Shown piece by piece: positions 11,197 to 21,586 of a stretch of 64,000 nt of DNA. The stretch comes from Fulvia fulva (lineage: Eukaryota > Ascomycota > Dothideomycetes > Mycosphaerellales > Mycosphaerellaceae). Location: positions 4,588,001-4,652,000 of the forward strand of contig NC_063016.1 in the NCBI RefSeq assembly GCF_020509005.1, in the 5' to 3' direction. The translations under genes were made by a program, and so were the position numbers. Numbering within the stretch: position 1 is the stretch's first letter; each line of letters starts with the position of its first letter. The notes under the pieces are model-generated. The model did no database searches and was not told where the DNA came from. It saw only the letters and a program-made list of their open reading frames with translations.

Positions 11197-12513
11197 GACC
11201 GTGCTCCACCATAGAGGAGGATGATTGGCGTGTTGGTGGTGTGTGATAGCAACATCTGAGTGGTGGACCAACGTGAAAGTCGACGCGTGAGACGCGCAAC
11301 GCGGCTTGAGCTAGGCTTCATTGGGACGTGCACGTGATGTTTTCGTGTCACTGCCCCCAGATTCTGCCTTCGACTCCAAACTACATGTATCATCATCACA
11401 AACCAGCAACGCGATTCACGGACCGGACATCAACATTCACATGCCATCATGCGTCTCCGCGAGGACCCACAAGCCACAACGACTGTTCCCTGGACCAATC
11501 AAGACGATGGTATTGTACAGTAGAGCCACTGCTGCTGCTCAGTGTATGGGTCGAGATCCAGGCCTGACTTGCCGTACTTGTCAGCGAGCAGGAGGTGGCT
11601 AGAACTCCACCACCAGAGGACGCCATTTCTTGTCGAGCGCGTCCGACTCCAGCTACTCCATAGTGATGAAGCCAACAACAAGATCACAAGCGCACCTCGT
11701 CCCGGTCCCCATCAACATTGATGGCGTGTCAGGCCAGCTTCACTTGTCAATGTCAGGCCACCTCCAGTCTCCGGACTCATTGGCGCTACGTCTGGTCAGG
11801 TTCGATTGGCGGCAGTGCCTTGGGCATGCTAATTGACATGGTCAGCTCTGTCCATGGGCAGATTGTTCAGATAATGACAATAGCGGATTCAGAAGATGGG
11901 CTCTGCCGCCTTCTGAGATGATATGGAAACAGAAACATCTGCTGACTTTATGCCAAGGTTGGGAACGACATCACCCGGAGATGACCGTGATGATACTGCT
12001 TGCATCGATGACCCCAGAATATGATGGTGTGGTCCTCTCGGGCGCCTATGGATATCAACCAACAGTACGCGAAAGGGGTACCTAACAAAAATGGTCGGAA
12101 CTTGCCAACCGATGCACGTTCGGCTTACCGACAGCTGCCGAAGCTCGCCTTTGGAGCACTGCTGGCGAGCCATTCCTATGCTGTGTAACATGAGATACCT
12201 GGTAGTCAGCACGCGCTGCAGTTGGGATGTACAGAGCTGTTACGGCCGCTGTTCACGGTCCTATGGGAATGCGCACGCATGCGAAGGCGCACGCCTTCCA
12301 CGTGTTGACCTCAGCCATGTGCGACCATGTCATTCTAGGTCGTGAGACGCGCTGTAAGAACTGCATACTGTCAGCCCTACGCCGGCGCCTAAAGTTGATC
12401 TCACTTTGTTCGAAGATGATCTCTTCATCGTAAAGCCTGGCCGCTACAGAGCGAGGCCGACTAGCAGAAGGAAATCACACATTGCACACTTGGCCGTTGC
12501 AGCGAGATCTGTC
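11197..12513. other. Intergenic, about 1.3 kb, no recognised gene
   Basis: This lies between two divergent genes and should contain both promoters. Several short frames exist but none has a recognisable product or a good signal peptide. A missing 5' signal-peptide exon of the downstream protease-like gene could be here; I could not place one. Confidence 0.4.
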
Positions 12514-14210
12514 ATGGCAGCTACCGATCTGAGACCTCTGTCGATCCCGCCGAGCGGGTCCTGGTATTTTCAGAGACCGTGAACCATTTGTCGCATGTAC
12601 TGACGGATGACCAGGCAAGGGGTTGACGGACAATGGTCCACTTTCCATGTTCAAGTTGGCACGCCAGGTAAGTACCATGAATCGGGAAAAGACGACCCTA
12701 ACATCGTGCAGGTCAAACCCTTCATCTACTGCCTGGCTCGTCCGTCCAAGCAGGAAACGCCATCTGGGCGATCGCGCCCGAAGGCTGCGCTGAAGAGAAA
12801 CCGGGAATGTGGAATTGCGAAGAAGAGCGAGGCGATGTTTTCAGTGCGAACGAGTCGTCGACATGGTCAACCTCACAAATCGGCAACAACACATATTACA
12901 ACCTCAATCCCATCATTGAGTCTATGCTTGGACTCAATGCCAACGCTTCATACGGGGTCGACACGGTCACTTTAGGCGCACCCGAAGATGGCCTACCGAC
13001 TTTACCAAATCAACTCGTGGCTAGAATTGCATCAAATGACTTTTGGGTAGGAGTGCTAGGACTCAGTCCACAGCGGCTCAACATATCCGGCTTCAGCGAT
13101 CCGGTGCCTACCTTGATGGGGGCTCTGAGTGATCCTGACAATCGAACAATCCCAAGCACGACCTGGGCATATACAGCTGGCGCTTACTACAAAGACGCCC
13201 CAACCTTTGGCAGTCTCACGCTGGGCGGCTACGATGCCAGCCGCTTCGACCCCAACGAATCAGTGACCGTACCATTCTCTATCAATCCATCTCAGGACCT
13301 CCAAGTCAATCTACAGTCGATCACCTTCGATGATAACGGCAGCACACCCCTCCTGAATGAGACGATCACAGCTTACATCAACAGCATGATCCCATACATC
13401 TGGCTCCCACCCGAAGTCTGCGATGTCTTCGAAGAAAGACTAGGAATCGAATACGACACTACGACAGAGCTCTATCTCCTGAATGAGACTACTCACGACC
13501 GACTCCACGAGCTAGCTCCCGACTTCACCTTCACGCTGGGCGGCGCCAACAGCAGCCAGACTGCCACCATTGTACTGCCCTACGCAGCTCTTGATCTGAA
13601 CGTCTCGTATCCCCATATCAACGACACGCAATGGTACTTCCCGATCAAGAGGGCGCGATACCTCAGTCAGTACACCCTCGGCCGTGTCTTCTTGCAGGAG
13701 GCCTACGTAATCGCCGACTACGATCGAAGGAACTTCACAGTCGCTCAAGCGCTTTTCTCATCTAACTCGACACCGGAGCTGATCACTATCCTACCTCCAG
13801 ACACCAGTGGCTCGAGTAGCTCGCTTACTGGCGGCGCCATAGCTGGCATTGTCATCGGCGTGATCGCTGGTCTGGTGGCTTTAGCTCTGGCATTCTGGTT
13901 CTGGCGCAGACGTCAACGATCAAAGCAGGCAACATCAGCACCTGCTGCTGCTACGAACGAGATTGCTGAAGTTGGAGGGCGAGAGATTCAGGAGAAAGCT
14001 GGTGATGAGGTCCAGCGTGATTATAAAGATGCGGATGCGTACAAGCAGAAGATGTCGTTCACATCAGATGCTCCGCATAGTCCGTCTGAACTGCCTTCGG
14101 GCCAGACGCCGTCGTCGTTACTGAGGGAGGGCTCGTGGCCGCAGCAGTATTCGGAGCTGCCGGCGGAGATACCGCCGGTGCCTGGGGTACATCATCGGAG
14201 TATGGAGTGA
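12514..14210 (+). CDS. Aspartic protease-like (A1 fold) membrane protein, catalytic residues lost
   Basis: Exons 12514-12563, 12615-12667 and 12712-14210 give 534 codons. The two short introns (51 and 44 bp) rebuild a segment reading LSIPPSGSW, then DGQWSTFHVQVGTP, which is typical of the mature N-terminus of fungal A1-like proteins. The first catalytic Asp-Thr-Gly is replaced (LLPGSSV) and the second active-site loop reads YINSMIPYIWLP instead of D[ST]G[ST], so proteolysis is unlikely. There are many N-glycosylation sequons. A Ser-rich linker is followed by a membrane helix at about residues 407-430 and a basic, then acidic/Ser-Pro-rich cytoplasmic tail. This looks like a cell-surface receptor-like or wall-sensing protein. 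No signal peptide is present in this model, so an upstream exon is probably missing or the start is not certain. Confidence 0.75.
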
Positions 14211-14460
14211 TGGTGAGAGTGGGGAGGGACTACATGACTTTTGATGCGGTATCTGGCATTCGTTCGAGCGTTGTCTACGCGTTCTCTGCTGGACTGTTAG
14301 ACTGCCTGGTGTTTGTTGAAGCAGCTTTGCCATTCGCTTTTCAGCCGGAATCTCAACAGCTTCGAGGTACGCTCGGCACCACATTTCTTGCCTTTCTCTC
14401 CCATGTCTATCCCAGCATTGCCTCTTCGAGGGTCATGCATTGTTGAATCTGCTCCGAAAT
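14211..14460. other. Convergent 3' intergenic spacer
   Basis: Short region between the ends of two convergent genes. It holds their 3' untranslated ends; nothing else was seen. Confidence 0.4.
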
Positions 14461-16814
14461 CTAGGTGTGCTTCTCACGAAAGCCGAAAGTTGAACCATTG
14501 AGCACCTCGTACATCTCCTCCGCATAGGCCTCAATTTTCACCGCCATGTCGAGATGCCGCTCTACCTTGTAAGTCGTGGCGATGTACATCATGGCAGCAA
14601 CCCCAGTTGAGTTCGATATGGACTTGGAGTAGTCCACAGAGGCTTGGCCTCCTTCGAGAGTCAGCTTCACTCCCAGGCACTGCAACGTGTACTGAGCCAT
14701 TGGTCGGGTCTTCAGCATCGGGTCGAGGCAATATGCTTGCGTGATCCAATGGCTCAGCTCGAAGAGACACTTCCGGGGTAGGCTGCCGTATATCTCGGGG
14801 TCGTAGGTGGCCGCGATGAGATCGCGAAGTCGTTCTGCCTCTTTCACCTGCAGGATAAGGAATTAGCTCACAAGAATATTCAGATTGCTCATGCCGTCTT
14901 CATCGCTCTACGAGTGTTTGAGGTACTACTCAGCACCTGGTACGTACCAAATTCGATGGCATCTCACGGCCTGGTGAATGTGGGTTGATAGCCATCAGAA
15001 CTTTGGCTCGACCAAATGCCTCCAGACGGCGCTCACGCTGGATTTTCGGGGTCAGGCGCTCTATAAGACTAGGAGTTAGCATGCACTTCGTGCTGAAGGA
15101 CTTGACTATACTCACCGGCCTCACAGAGTCTGCACGTGCAGTTGAATTTCCAGGAAGTCTGCAAGTCCGCTTGGAACTGCTCGAAGTCGTCATCCATATG
15201 ATAACGCACCAGCATCTCTTCACCAGCCGCAATGTCCTGAGTGGCGCGGACTATCATCATGTCACCAATGAACGAGCTGTTAACGTTCCCGATACAATCG
15301 TGATTGATGGCAGCCACGTTCAGCCACAGGCCAGCAGACGACCATTCGTCGTATGCTTCGTACTCCACACCAGTAGGCTTGACTGGACAGCAGAAGCCAT
15401 TGTACTGGAGAGCGGCCTCGACTTGAAACACATCAACGACGCCGTCAACCTGTCCAATGGTCTCGGGTCGATAGTCACCATTGTACAAACATGCAAAGCC
15501 TTTGGCTAGCTGTGGATTGTGCTGGAGCTTGGTGACAGCGTTGCAAAGACGTTCCAAGTTAGGCCCAGTGGTCGTCGATCCCGTATTGATGTTGAGCAGC
15601 ATGTTGAAGTCCTTGGCTGTGTCGGATTTGAACCCGATTGCGAAGGCTTTCTCGCACAGCACAAGCTCTCCGGGCTTGATGTCCTGCTTCGCGAAGAGTC
15701 CGTGGCCGCGATCTTTGGTGTCCTTGATCTCGACCAGTGCGGTGTAGGAAGCATGGTCAAGTAGCTTCGGACCTGCAGCGGCGACTTCGGCCATGGTGAG
15801 GAAGTCATACTCGCCAGTCTGCTGCTCGATCAGGCGTTCCGATGTTCGCTCCAGCTCGCGCTGAGCATCCACATCTTGCGGACTAAGCTCGAGCACCTGC
15901 CTGAAGCACTCCTCTGCATGTACGAAATTCTGCAGGTAGTATGCGGCCACGCCAGCTCGGTAGAACGCTTTGCTGTCGAACTTCACGCGGTCGATACCCT
16001 CGGCGACATCAGGGGGCAATATAGAGGCTTCAGCATCAGCAAGACCTTGATCGAAGCGTCCGAGATGGATGTTTGCGAGCGCACGATTGCGCAGTACGTC
16101 GTACCGCGTGAGATCTGCCTCGATCACTTTGTCTGCCTTCGGTGCTTTTGAGTACAGCTCGACTGCTTGGCGGTAGTCTTTGGCTTTGAATGCTGCGTTG
16201 CCGTCATTCTTGTATGCGGTCATGCTCCTGGCACTGATCGTCAGTCGCTCCAAGTGCTTTTCAAGCGGTTCGGTCATGGCTGAGTCCTCAAGCTTGACAA
16301 GGTCAGATGGGTGAGTGACCATGAGTGTTGGAAAGCCATCTTGAGCCAGCTTGTAGCAGGGCTCTTTGATAGCGAACACCGCGGCCTTGGCCAGGACGCC
16401 GTGTTCGGTCATGCCTAGATCGAAGTTGTAGACAGAGAACACGTCTCTATCGCCATTGCTGTCTTCAATCACGTTCTGTATGGCCCAATTGTGCTGTGGG
16501 TCCCCGACCGTACGGACTGTCACAACGGTGCCGCGATGCACTGTTTCCAGGACGAGATCGGCGAGGAAAATGGGCTTGAGGTCGACAAATGGTGTGAGGC
16601 ATGGCGCGTAGGAGTAGGTCAGGACGGTGTGGCGTATCTGGTTCTCAGCCGTAGAGGGAGGCTGTCTATGCTCGAATGCAGCAGCGAGTTCGTCGGGCGT
16701 TCTCTTGGTGGGCTTCTGGCCTATTCGGTCCCGTGCAGTAGTTGCAAACGCCGTCTGTTGCTTCAGCGCCTCCTTACTGGACTCCAGCCACTCAGTCGCA
16801 CTGAAGTCGTCCAT
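14461..16814 (-). CDS. TPR and SET domain protein, 732 aa, three exons
   Basis: Exons 16814-15116, 15060-14948 and 14847-14461 (introns 55 and 100 bp) give 733 codons. The start is the ATG at 16814 (MDDFSATEW). Residues about 200-320 form TPR-like helices (KNDGNAAFKAKDYRQAVELY). The SET domain starts near residue 370 with RGHGLFAKQDIKPGELVL and ends near 510-540 with NHDCIGNVNSSFIGD, then GEEMLVRYH, followed by a Cys-rich post-SET segment (FNCTCRLCEA). The NHxC and GEEMLVRY motifs are the expected cofactor and tyrosine sites. It resembles SMYD-type lysine methyltransferases but without an obvious MYND zinc finger. Such fungal TPR-SET proteins are common, and their substrates are mostly unknown. 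Confidence 0.9.
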
Positions 16815-17216
16815 CTTGGGTTGAGTGTTTGGCACCAGCAGCTTGATGGTGGTCGTGTGTGGTGTGGTGGAGATGATCTATCGTTGCTGAAGTGAGCCTT
16901 GAAACTAATTCAAGTCGGAACAGAACTCCGCCTGCACGTTCAATGAGCAAACGCTCTGTATCATGTGGGCCCATGCTTCGGCGACAGCCGCTTTGCATAT
17001 CCGCGCATCTGAAACGGCCCGCTAGCGGAAGGCAGCATTGCATGACGCGACCCACTTCAGTGAATGTGAAACCTGCAGTCATCCGACTACGACCGCGCTC
17101 TCAACCTCGCGACGGCTCTTTGCCGTGATGTCCTCTCCTTGGCTTCATCTCCATTTCCCTCGTCCGCCCGTCATTGTGCTTCTCCGCCGGCGCCAGGAAC
17201 GTTGGCTTGATGTTGT
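16815..17216. other. Intergenic, upstream of TPR-SET gene
   Basis: A 402-bp gap holding the promoter of the TPR-SET gene and the 3' end of the LtrA gene, both on the minus strand. Nothing else is recognised. Confidence 0.4.
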
Positions 17217-19141
17217 TCAGCACAGCAGCTGGATCACCGTCAGCACACTCCTGTCCACACTATCAATCACGCAAGACTCACCACAAAACAACAGCATCGC
17301 AATCGTGGGCAACACCCATCCACTACTCACAAACCCATACTCCCTCGCCGTCTCACCCGCCGCCAACACCATGAAGCTCAACAAACACAACGTCAACCCA
17401 ATGACCGCTGAGATTCGCAATCGTATCCAATGGTACGTCTGCTTCTTATGCCTCTTCCCTAGACTGGCCAGCAGCGTGCATAGCAGCACAACGCATCCCA
17501 CCGCCACGAAGAGGTATATGTACGCCAGCTTAAACGTGGCATTGCTCTTGTATTCTTTCATCTCCACATCTTGGTCTGTCACAGCCTTCCCACTCTTCAG
17601 CAGTGCTTCCGTCAAGTTCTTCTGTGCTCCAAAACCGGCGGTGTTCAAGATCGCTGTGTTGGAGATCGACCACAGTCTGTCGACGTTGAGGCGAACGGAT
17701 TCGGGATCGGTGCCCTCACGGATGTCCTCGACGTAGTCATCGATGAAGGATTGTGTGTTGAGGCCATCCAATGTCGCAGCCAACCCTTTCGATGCCGAGA
17801 GCGATTCCTTTATGATACTGGAAGCGGTGTAGTCCCACGTCTTCGCAATCGCAGCTCTCGGCGCATCGATATCCTGCTTCTCATACACTTTGTAGAGTTT
17901 CCCTGCTGCAACCATCGCTGCTCGCCACATGATGCTCTGATTGACGCCTTCGATGGTCAGAACCAAAGCGAAATGGAAGGGGAAGTGCAGAAAGGACCAA
18001 ATCTGTTGTCGAATACTGCCAAAGTGATCTTCGTCCATCCAGTCAAAGTAGAGCATGTAGATGAAGTAAAAGATGAGCACTGCGCTGACGAGACTGGCGG
18101 CGTTGGAGACTTCGAAGGAGAAGATGGCGTAGGAGGCCAGGATCTGAGTGTGCTTTGCGATGCCGATGAGGCCTTCTCCGAGGATGATCAGAGTGAGGAG
18201 ACTCATTCGCTGCACGAGGTGAGTGCCCTTGAAGCCCACAGTCTTGCGCCATACGATCGAGATCGCGATCGCTGCCATCGTCTCCCCGATCGCGAGGATG
18301 TACCAGGCAATATAAGTATGATCACGTTGCGTGGCCGCCATACTCGTGACGGTTTGCGGGTCATCCACATTCTGCAAGTGAGGGTCGTCTATGCGCTGAA
18401 GGTGCATTGGGTCGAGTGGGTTCTCCGAACCTTGCCACTTGGGGAAGTTCCACCATACGACCAGATAGATCAGACCGGCAAGGAAGTATGAACCAGCTGT
18501 GAGACAAAGCGGCACCTTGGTGTCCTTGTTGCAGCGAACGAACCATGCTGTCTGTAGGTACTGGATGACGAGGGTGAAGCGGCTGGCGGCGAGTATCAGT
18601 GTCAAGGAGTTGTAATAGTTGGAGGCGTGCTCATCGGATTCTGATGCGGCCACTTTGAAGCGAGGACCCACTGCCGCGAAGCCGATCATGAAGCTATAGC
18701 ATGTGAGCATGGTGTGCGAGCAAGTGTTGAAGCCACATACCCGAAATTCAAGAACTTGAACACGCGCTCGATAACGCTGTCCGTTGCAAAGCGCACATCG
18801 TAAAGCGCCACATTGTACCATGTGAACCATAATATGCAGAAGAACCCGACGAACTGTGCCAGAGTCGTGATATCGTTGACATCATGGATGTATGAAAACA
18901 CCGTCAGGTTAGCAACGAAGAACAAATCATAGAATAGCTCTGAATTAGTAGCCTCCTTGTGATGCCGAAACTCTGGATTGTCGTAGTGTTCATCATCGAC
19001 TGGCATATACTTCGAATTGCCAGCTTGCTGTTCAATGCCTTCGACAATCGTGAATGGTTTGAGAGCGAGTTGCTGAATGCCTTGGACACTGGCCGGGCGT
19101 GTGACGGGATTTCTGAACAGAGGAAGGTTATCGTCCGACAT
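17217..19141 (-). CDS. Low temperature requirement A (LtrA) family membrane protein, 625 aa
   Basis: Exons 19141-18741 and 18693-17217, separated by a 47-bp intron (GTATGT donor, GCTCAC then TATAG acceptor), give 626 codons. The diagnostic LtrA motif ELFYDLFFVANL lies at about residues 70-83, preceded by a polar cytosolic N-terminus. At least ten hydrophobic helices follow in two groups, separated by a long hydrophilic, partly helical loop (about residues 370-480). LtrA was named from Listeria growth at low temperature, but the biochemical role of fungal members is not established; it is an integral membrane protein, perhaps a transporter-like or sensor protein. The splice junction joins FLNFG to FMIGFAAVGPRF inside a membrane helix, which supports the model. 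Confidence 0.88.
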
Positions 19142-19773
19142 CGTGGACGTGGTAGCAGCCTGCGCGCAAGCGAAGCACAGTGAATGTCACTGCTTGTCTG
19201 GATCCTGGGCCGGTCCACGTCTTCTACTTCCCAGAAGGGTGGTGCCCTTTCAACTGCCAAACAGATGAAGGCTTGAAGCTGTATCAATGCAGACAATGCT
19301 GCCAGCGAAGCATTGTGCCATGATCCTTGGCTAAGATTGATCAGATAGCGACCAATAGAATATGTTGAAGGCAGCCTGTACCAAGCAAGCTGAAGCCTTA
19401 TTTGCGGTAGCACCGCAGTTATGGCTGTGGAATACGATACCCCGAACGCTTCCGAACAGGCATGTTTGTGCGGTTGCGGCTAAATACGAGCATGTGGGCA
19501 CTTCATCACGCATGTTGCCCTGCTTTTTGTCAACGAATGTGCGCATGTAGAGATGAACAAATAAGACATGTTTGATGATGGGTTGGGGGAAAAAGGAGGC
19601 CATGGGAGATTTGTGGAGATGTGAACCAGGGTTTACCGCTTATAGCCCATCCGAAACATGACATGAACTAGTGCCGAGAGTACCAAGTCCAATGACATGA
19701 TCGAGCCATTGTTGGAACCGAAGGTGACATAGAGGGGGCATGTTTCGTAGAAGGCGTATGCTGCATTGATCTA
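19142..19773. other. Intergenic, upstream of LtrA gene
   Basis: A 632-bp gap that contains the LtrA promoter and the 3' end of the next minus-strand gene. No gene, RNA or repeat is recognised. Confidence 0.4.
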
Positions 19774-21345
19774 TCATGCAGTGCTGCCTTCCTCGGCGTC
19801 GTGCAGTCCGCGCTCGTTCTCAGGCACGATCGGGTCCGTCTCCCAAGGATAGCCGTACGCATCATCAGACCGCCATCTGCGCTCCCCAAGCTTGTCAAGC
19901 GCCTCCTCTTGGTCCATGGTCAAGGTGTGGTCCCCGCTGCCATCTTCAGCACCAGGCGTCCACTTCACGCCCAATGCTTGCTCAACCCTGCTCAGTTCCC
20001 GATCATATTTCTGGACCATTTCATTCCTGACGTCTTCCGTCCACGCTGCAGGAGGACAATACTCGGGCTCCTCCAACAGCTTGTCCTTTATCCGCATCTT
20101 AAGACTTGAGAATGGTATCGACGTCTCGCTCAAAAGCTGCCATGCTCTTTTCAGATCGCCGCTGTGTGTCTGCTGCTCCACGAACCAGATGTCACCTCGT
20201 AGCTTACTCGTCATCGCCGCTGCATTTGCTTCCTTAATCAAGAGCTTCCTTGGCTCTGTGCTCGCTTTCGTGTGCTTCCACAATTCCCACTCTTCCCATA
20301 CAAGCTCAGACGCCCTACATCGCCCGAGGACAGCAACCCAACCATGTAGATATTGCCAATCGTCGCGAAAGAGGAACGATCCAAGATGATAATGTTGATC
20401 GGATGGGAGGTCAGCGCAGTCAGGGAATCCAGTTAGCACTTGCATGAGGTCCTGCCTCTTCCAACGTCCGTTTCGAATCTCGCCCAAGCCACGATGACCA
20501 ATGCTGAACTTGGCAATGATGCTCCGGAAGACGTTTGACGAGAGCTTCAGGCCATCTCCGCGGATCATGGCCAGGAACTTCTTCATGGCAGGTAGACTTC
20601 GAGATCGTGCAGCAAACTTCAGGGCCATGTACAACAGTTGAGGCTGCACCTCCAAGTCTGCGTATCGAAAACGCATTATGATAGTATTCAGACAGCGCAA
20701 CACTTCCGGATCTGAAACGTTCTGTCTGCATCGATACAATGCACGCATGAGCGGCTCGAACAATACAGCCAGATGCTTAGCTGAGGCTCGGTGCTGCATG
20801 GCTACTGCTACGACTCGGAGGATCTCTTTCGGATACTCACATCGTAGCAGTTGCTGTCGAAGCACCTGTCGTACTGGCTTGGGCCCAAGCGCATCACGGA
20901 GGCGTTGTCGAAATGTGGTATGGGGTATCACGGCAGCTTTTGCCTCTGGTAGTACCGGCTTGTTCATGGTGTGCTGTCGACCTGCAGGTACTTGCGGCCA
21001 TGGGTTGGAGAGGCTCCGCAGGACTTCGAGTCGAAGGTCTCGCCTCTTGACCAGAGCATCGAAGCCCAATGCCGCCTCGCGAAGCTCATCGATGGGATTG
21101 TACAGCTTCCATTGCCGTCTCGCATCCACCGCGCTCAGCAATGGCTCCTCATCTTCGCTCTGCTCCCCAGCTCGCTCTTTCTCTGATAGCAGAAAACCAT
21201 CATCTTCCGGCCGAAGTGCTATGGCTTCGAGCTGGCGTCTCGATATCGTTGTGAGTCGGCGTTTGGTGGAGTGGGCAGTGCGTTTGCTCAGGGCGAGCTG
21301 TCGAGACTGGCAGAAGAGACAGACAGACGGTCGACGCGCTGCCAT
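19774..21345 (-). CDS. Probable mitochondrial helical-repeat (PPR-like) protein, 523 aa
   Basis: A single exon with the ATG at 21345 chosen because it opens a basic, Ser/Thr/Arg-rich, acid-free leader (MAARRPSVCLFCQSRQLALSKR) typical of a mitochondrial targeting peptide. Upstream codons in the same frame lack this character. The centre (about residues 180-400) is made of paired helices, with segments such as LLYMALKFAARSRSLPAMKKFL and VFRSIIAKFSIGHRG that resemble degenerate pentatricopeptide or related alpha-alpha repeats. The C-terminus is acidic and Trp-rich. I cannot assign a specific homologue; a role in mitochondrial RNA or ribosome biology is inferred from the general pattern. It is divergent from RIO1 with only 241 bp between the start codons. 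Confidence 0.7.
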   Translation of the reverse strand: MAARRPSVCLFCQSRQLALSKRTAHSTKRRLTTISRRQLEAIALRPEDDGFLLSEKERAGEQSEDEEPLLSAVDARRQWKLYNPIDELREAALGFDALVKRRDLRLEVLRSLSNPWPQVPAGRQHTMNKPVLPEAKAAVIPHTTFRQRLRDALGPKPVRQVLRQQLLRCEYPKEILRVVAVAMQHRASAKHLAVLFEPLMRALYRCRQNVSDPEVLRCLNTIIMRFRYADLEVQPQLLYMALKFAARSRSLPAMKKFLAMIRGDGLKLSSNVFRSIIAKFSIGHRGLGEIRNGRWKRQDLMQVLTGFPDCADLPSDQHYHLGSFLFRDDWQYLHGWVAVLGRCRASELVWEEWELWKHTKASTEPRKLLIKEANAAAMTSKLRGDIWFVEQQTHSGDLKRAWQLLSETSIPFSSLKMRIKDKLLEEPEYCPPAAWTEDVRNEMVQKYDRELSRVEQALGVKWTPGAEDGSGDHTLTMDQEEALDKLGERRWRSDDAYGYPWETDPIVPENERGLHDAEEGSTA

Positions 21346-21586
21346 CTCTGCCTGTGATAGTGGCAGAATAGCGATGTCGGTGAATGTTTCCAGGTGATTC
21401 ACGGCCCCAGGGCGGCAAAACGCTGGCACTCCCGGAAGCGTCGACCCCACCATGCCCGCTGTTCCTGCATGTGAATATTCCGTCACTCTGATTGAGTATG
21501 AGTAACCTCTGTTGCTGTACATAAATACGAGTCTCCGCTTGAACATTCCCGTCACCACTGTACACACACACCACTGCTCAGCAAAC
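21346..21586. promoter_or_regulatory. Short bidirectional promoter, helical-repeat gene / RIO1
   Basis: Only 241 bp separate the two divergent start codons, so both core promoters and 5' leaders must lie here. The spacing suggests coordinated expression of a presumed mitochondrial protein and a ribosome-biogenesis kinase. No clear TATA box is seen. Confidence 0.5.
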
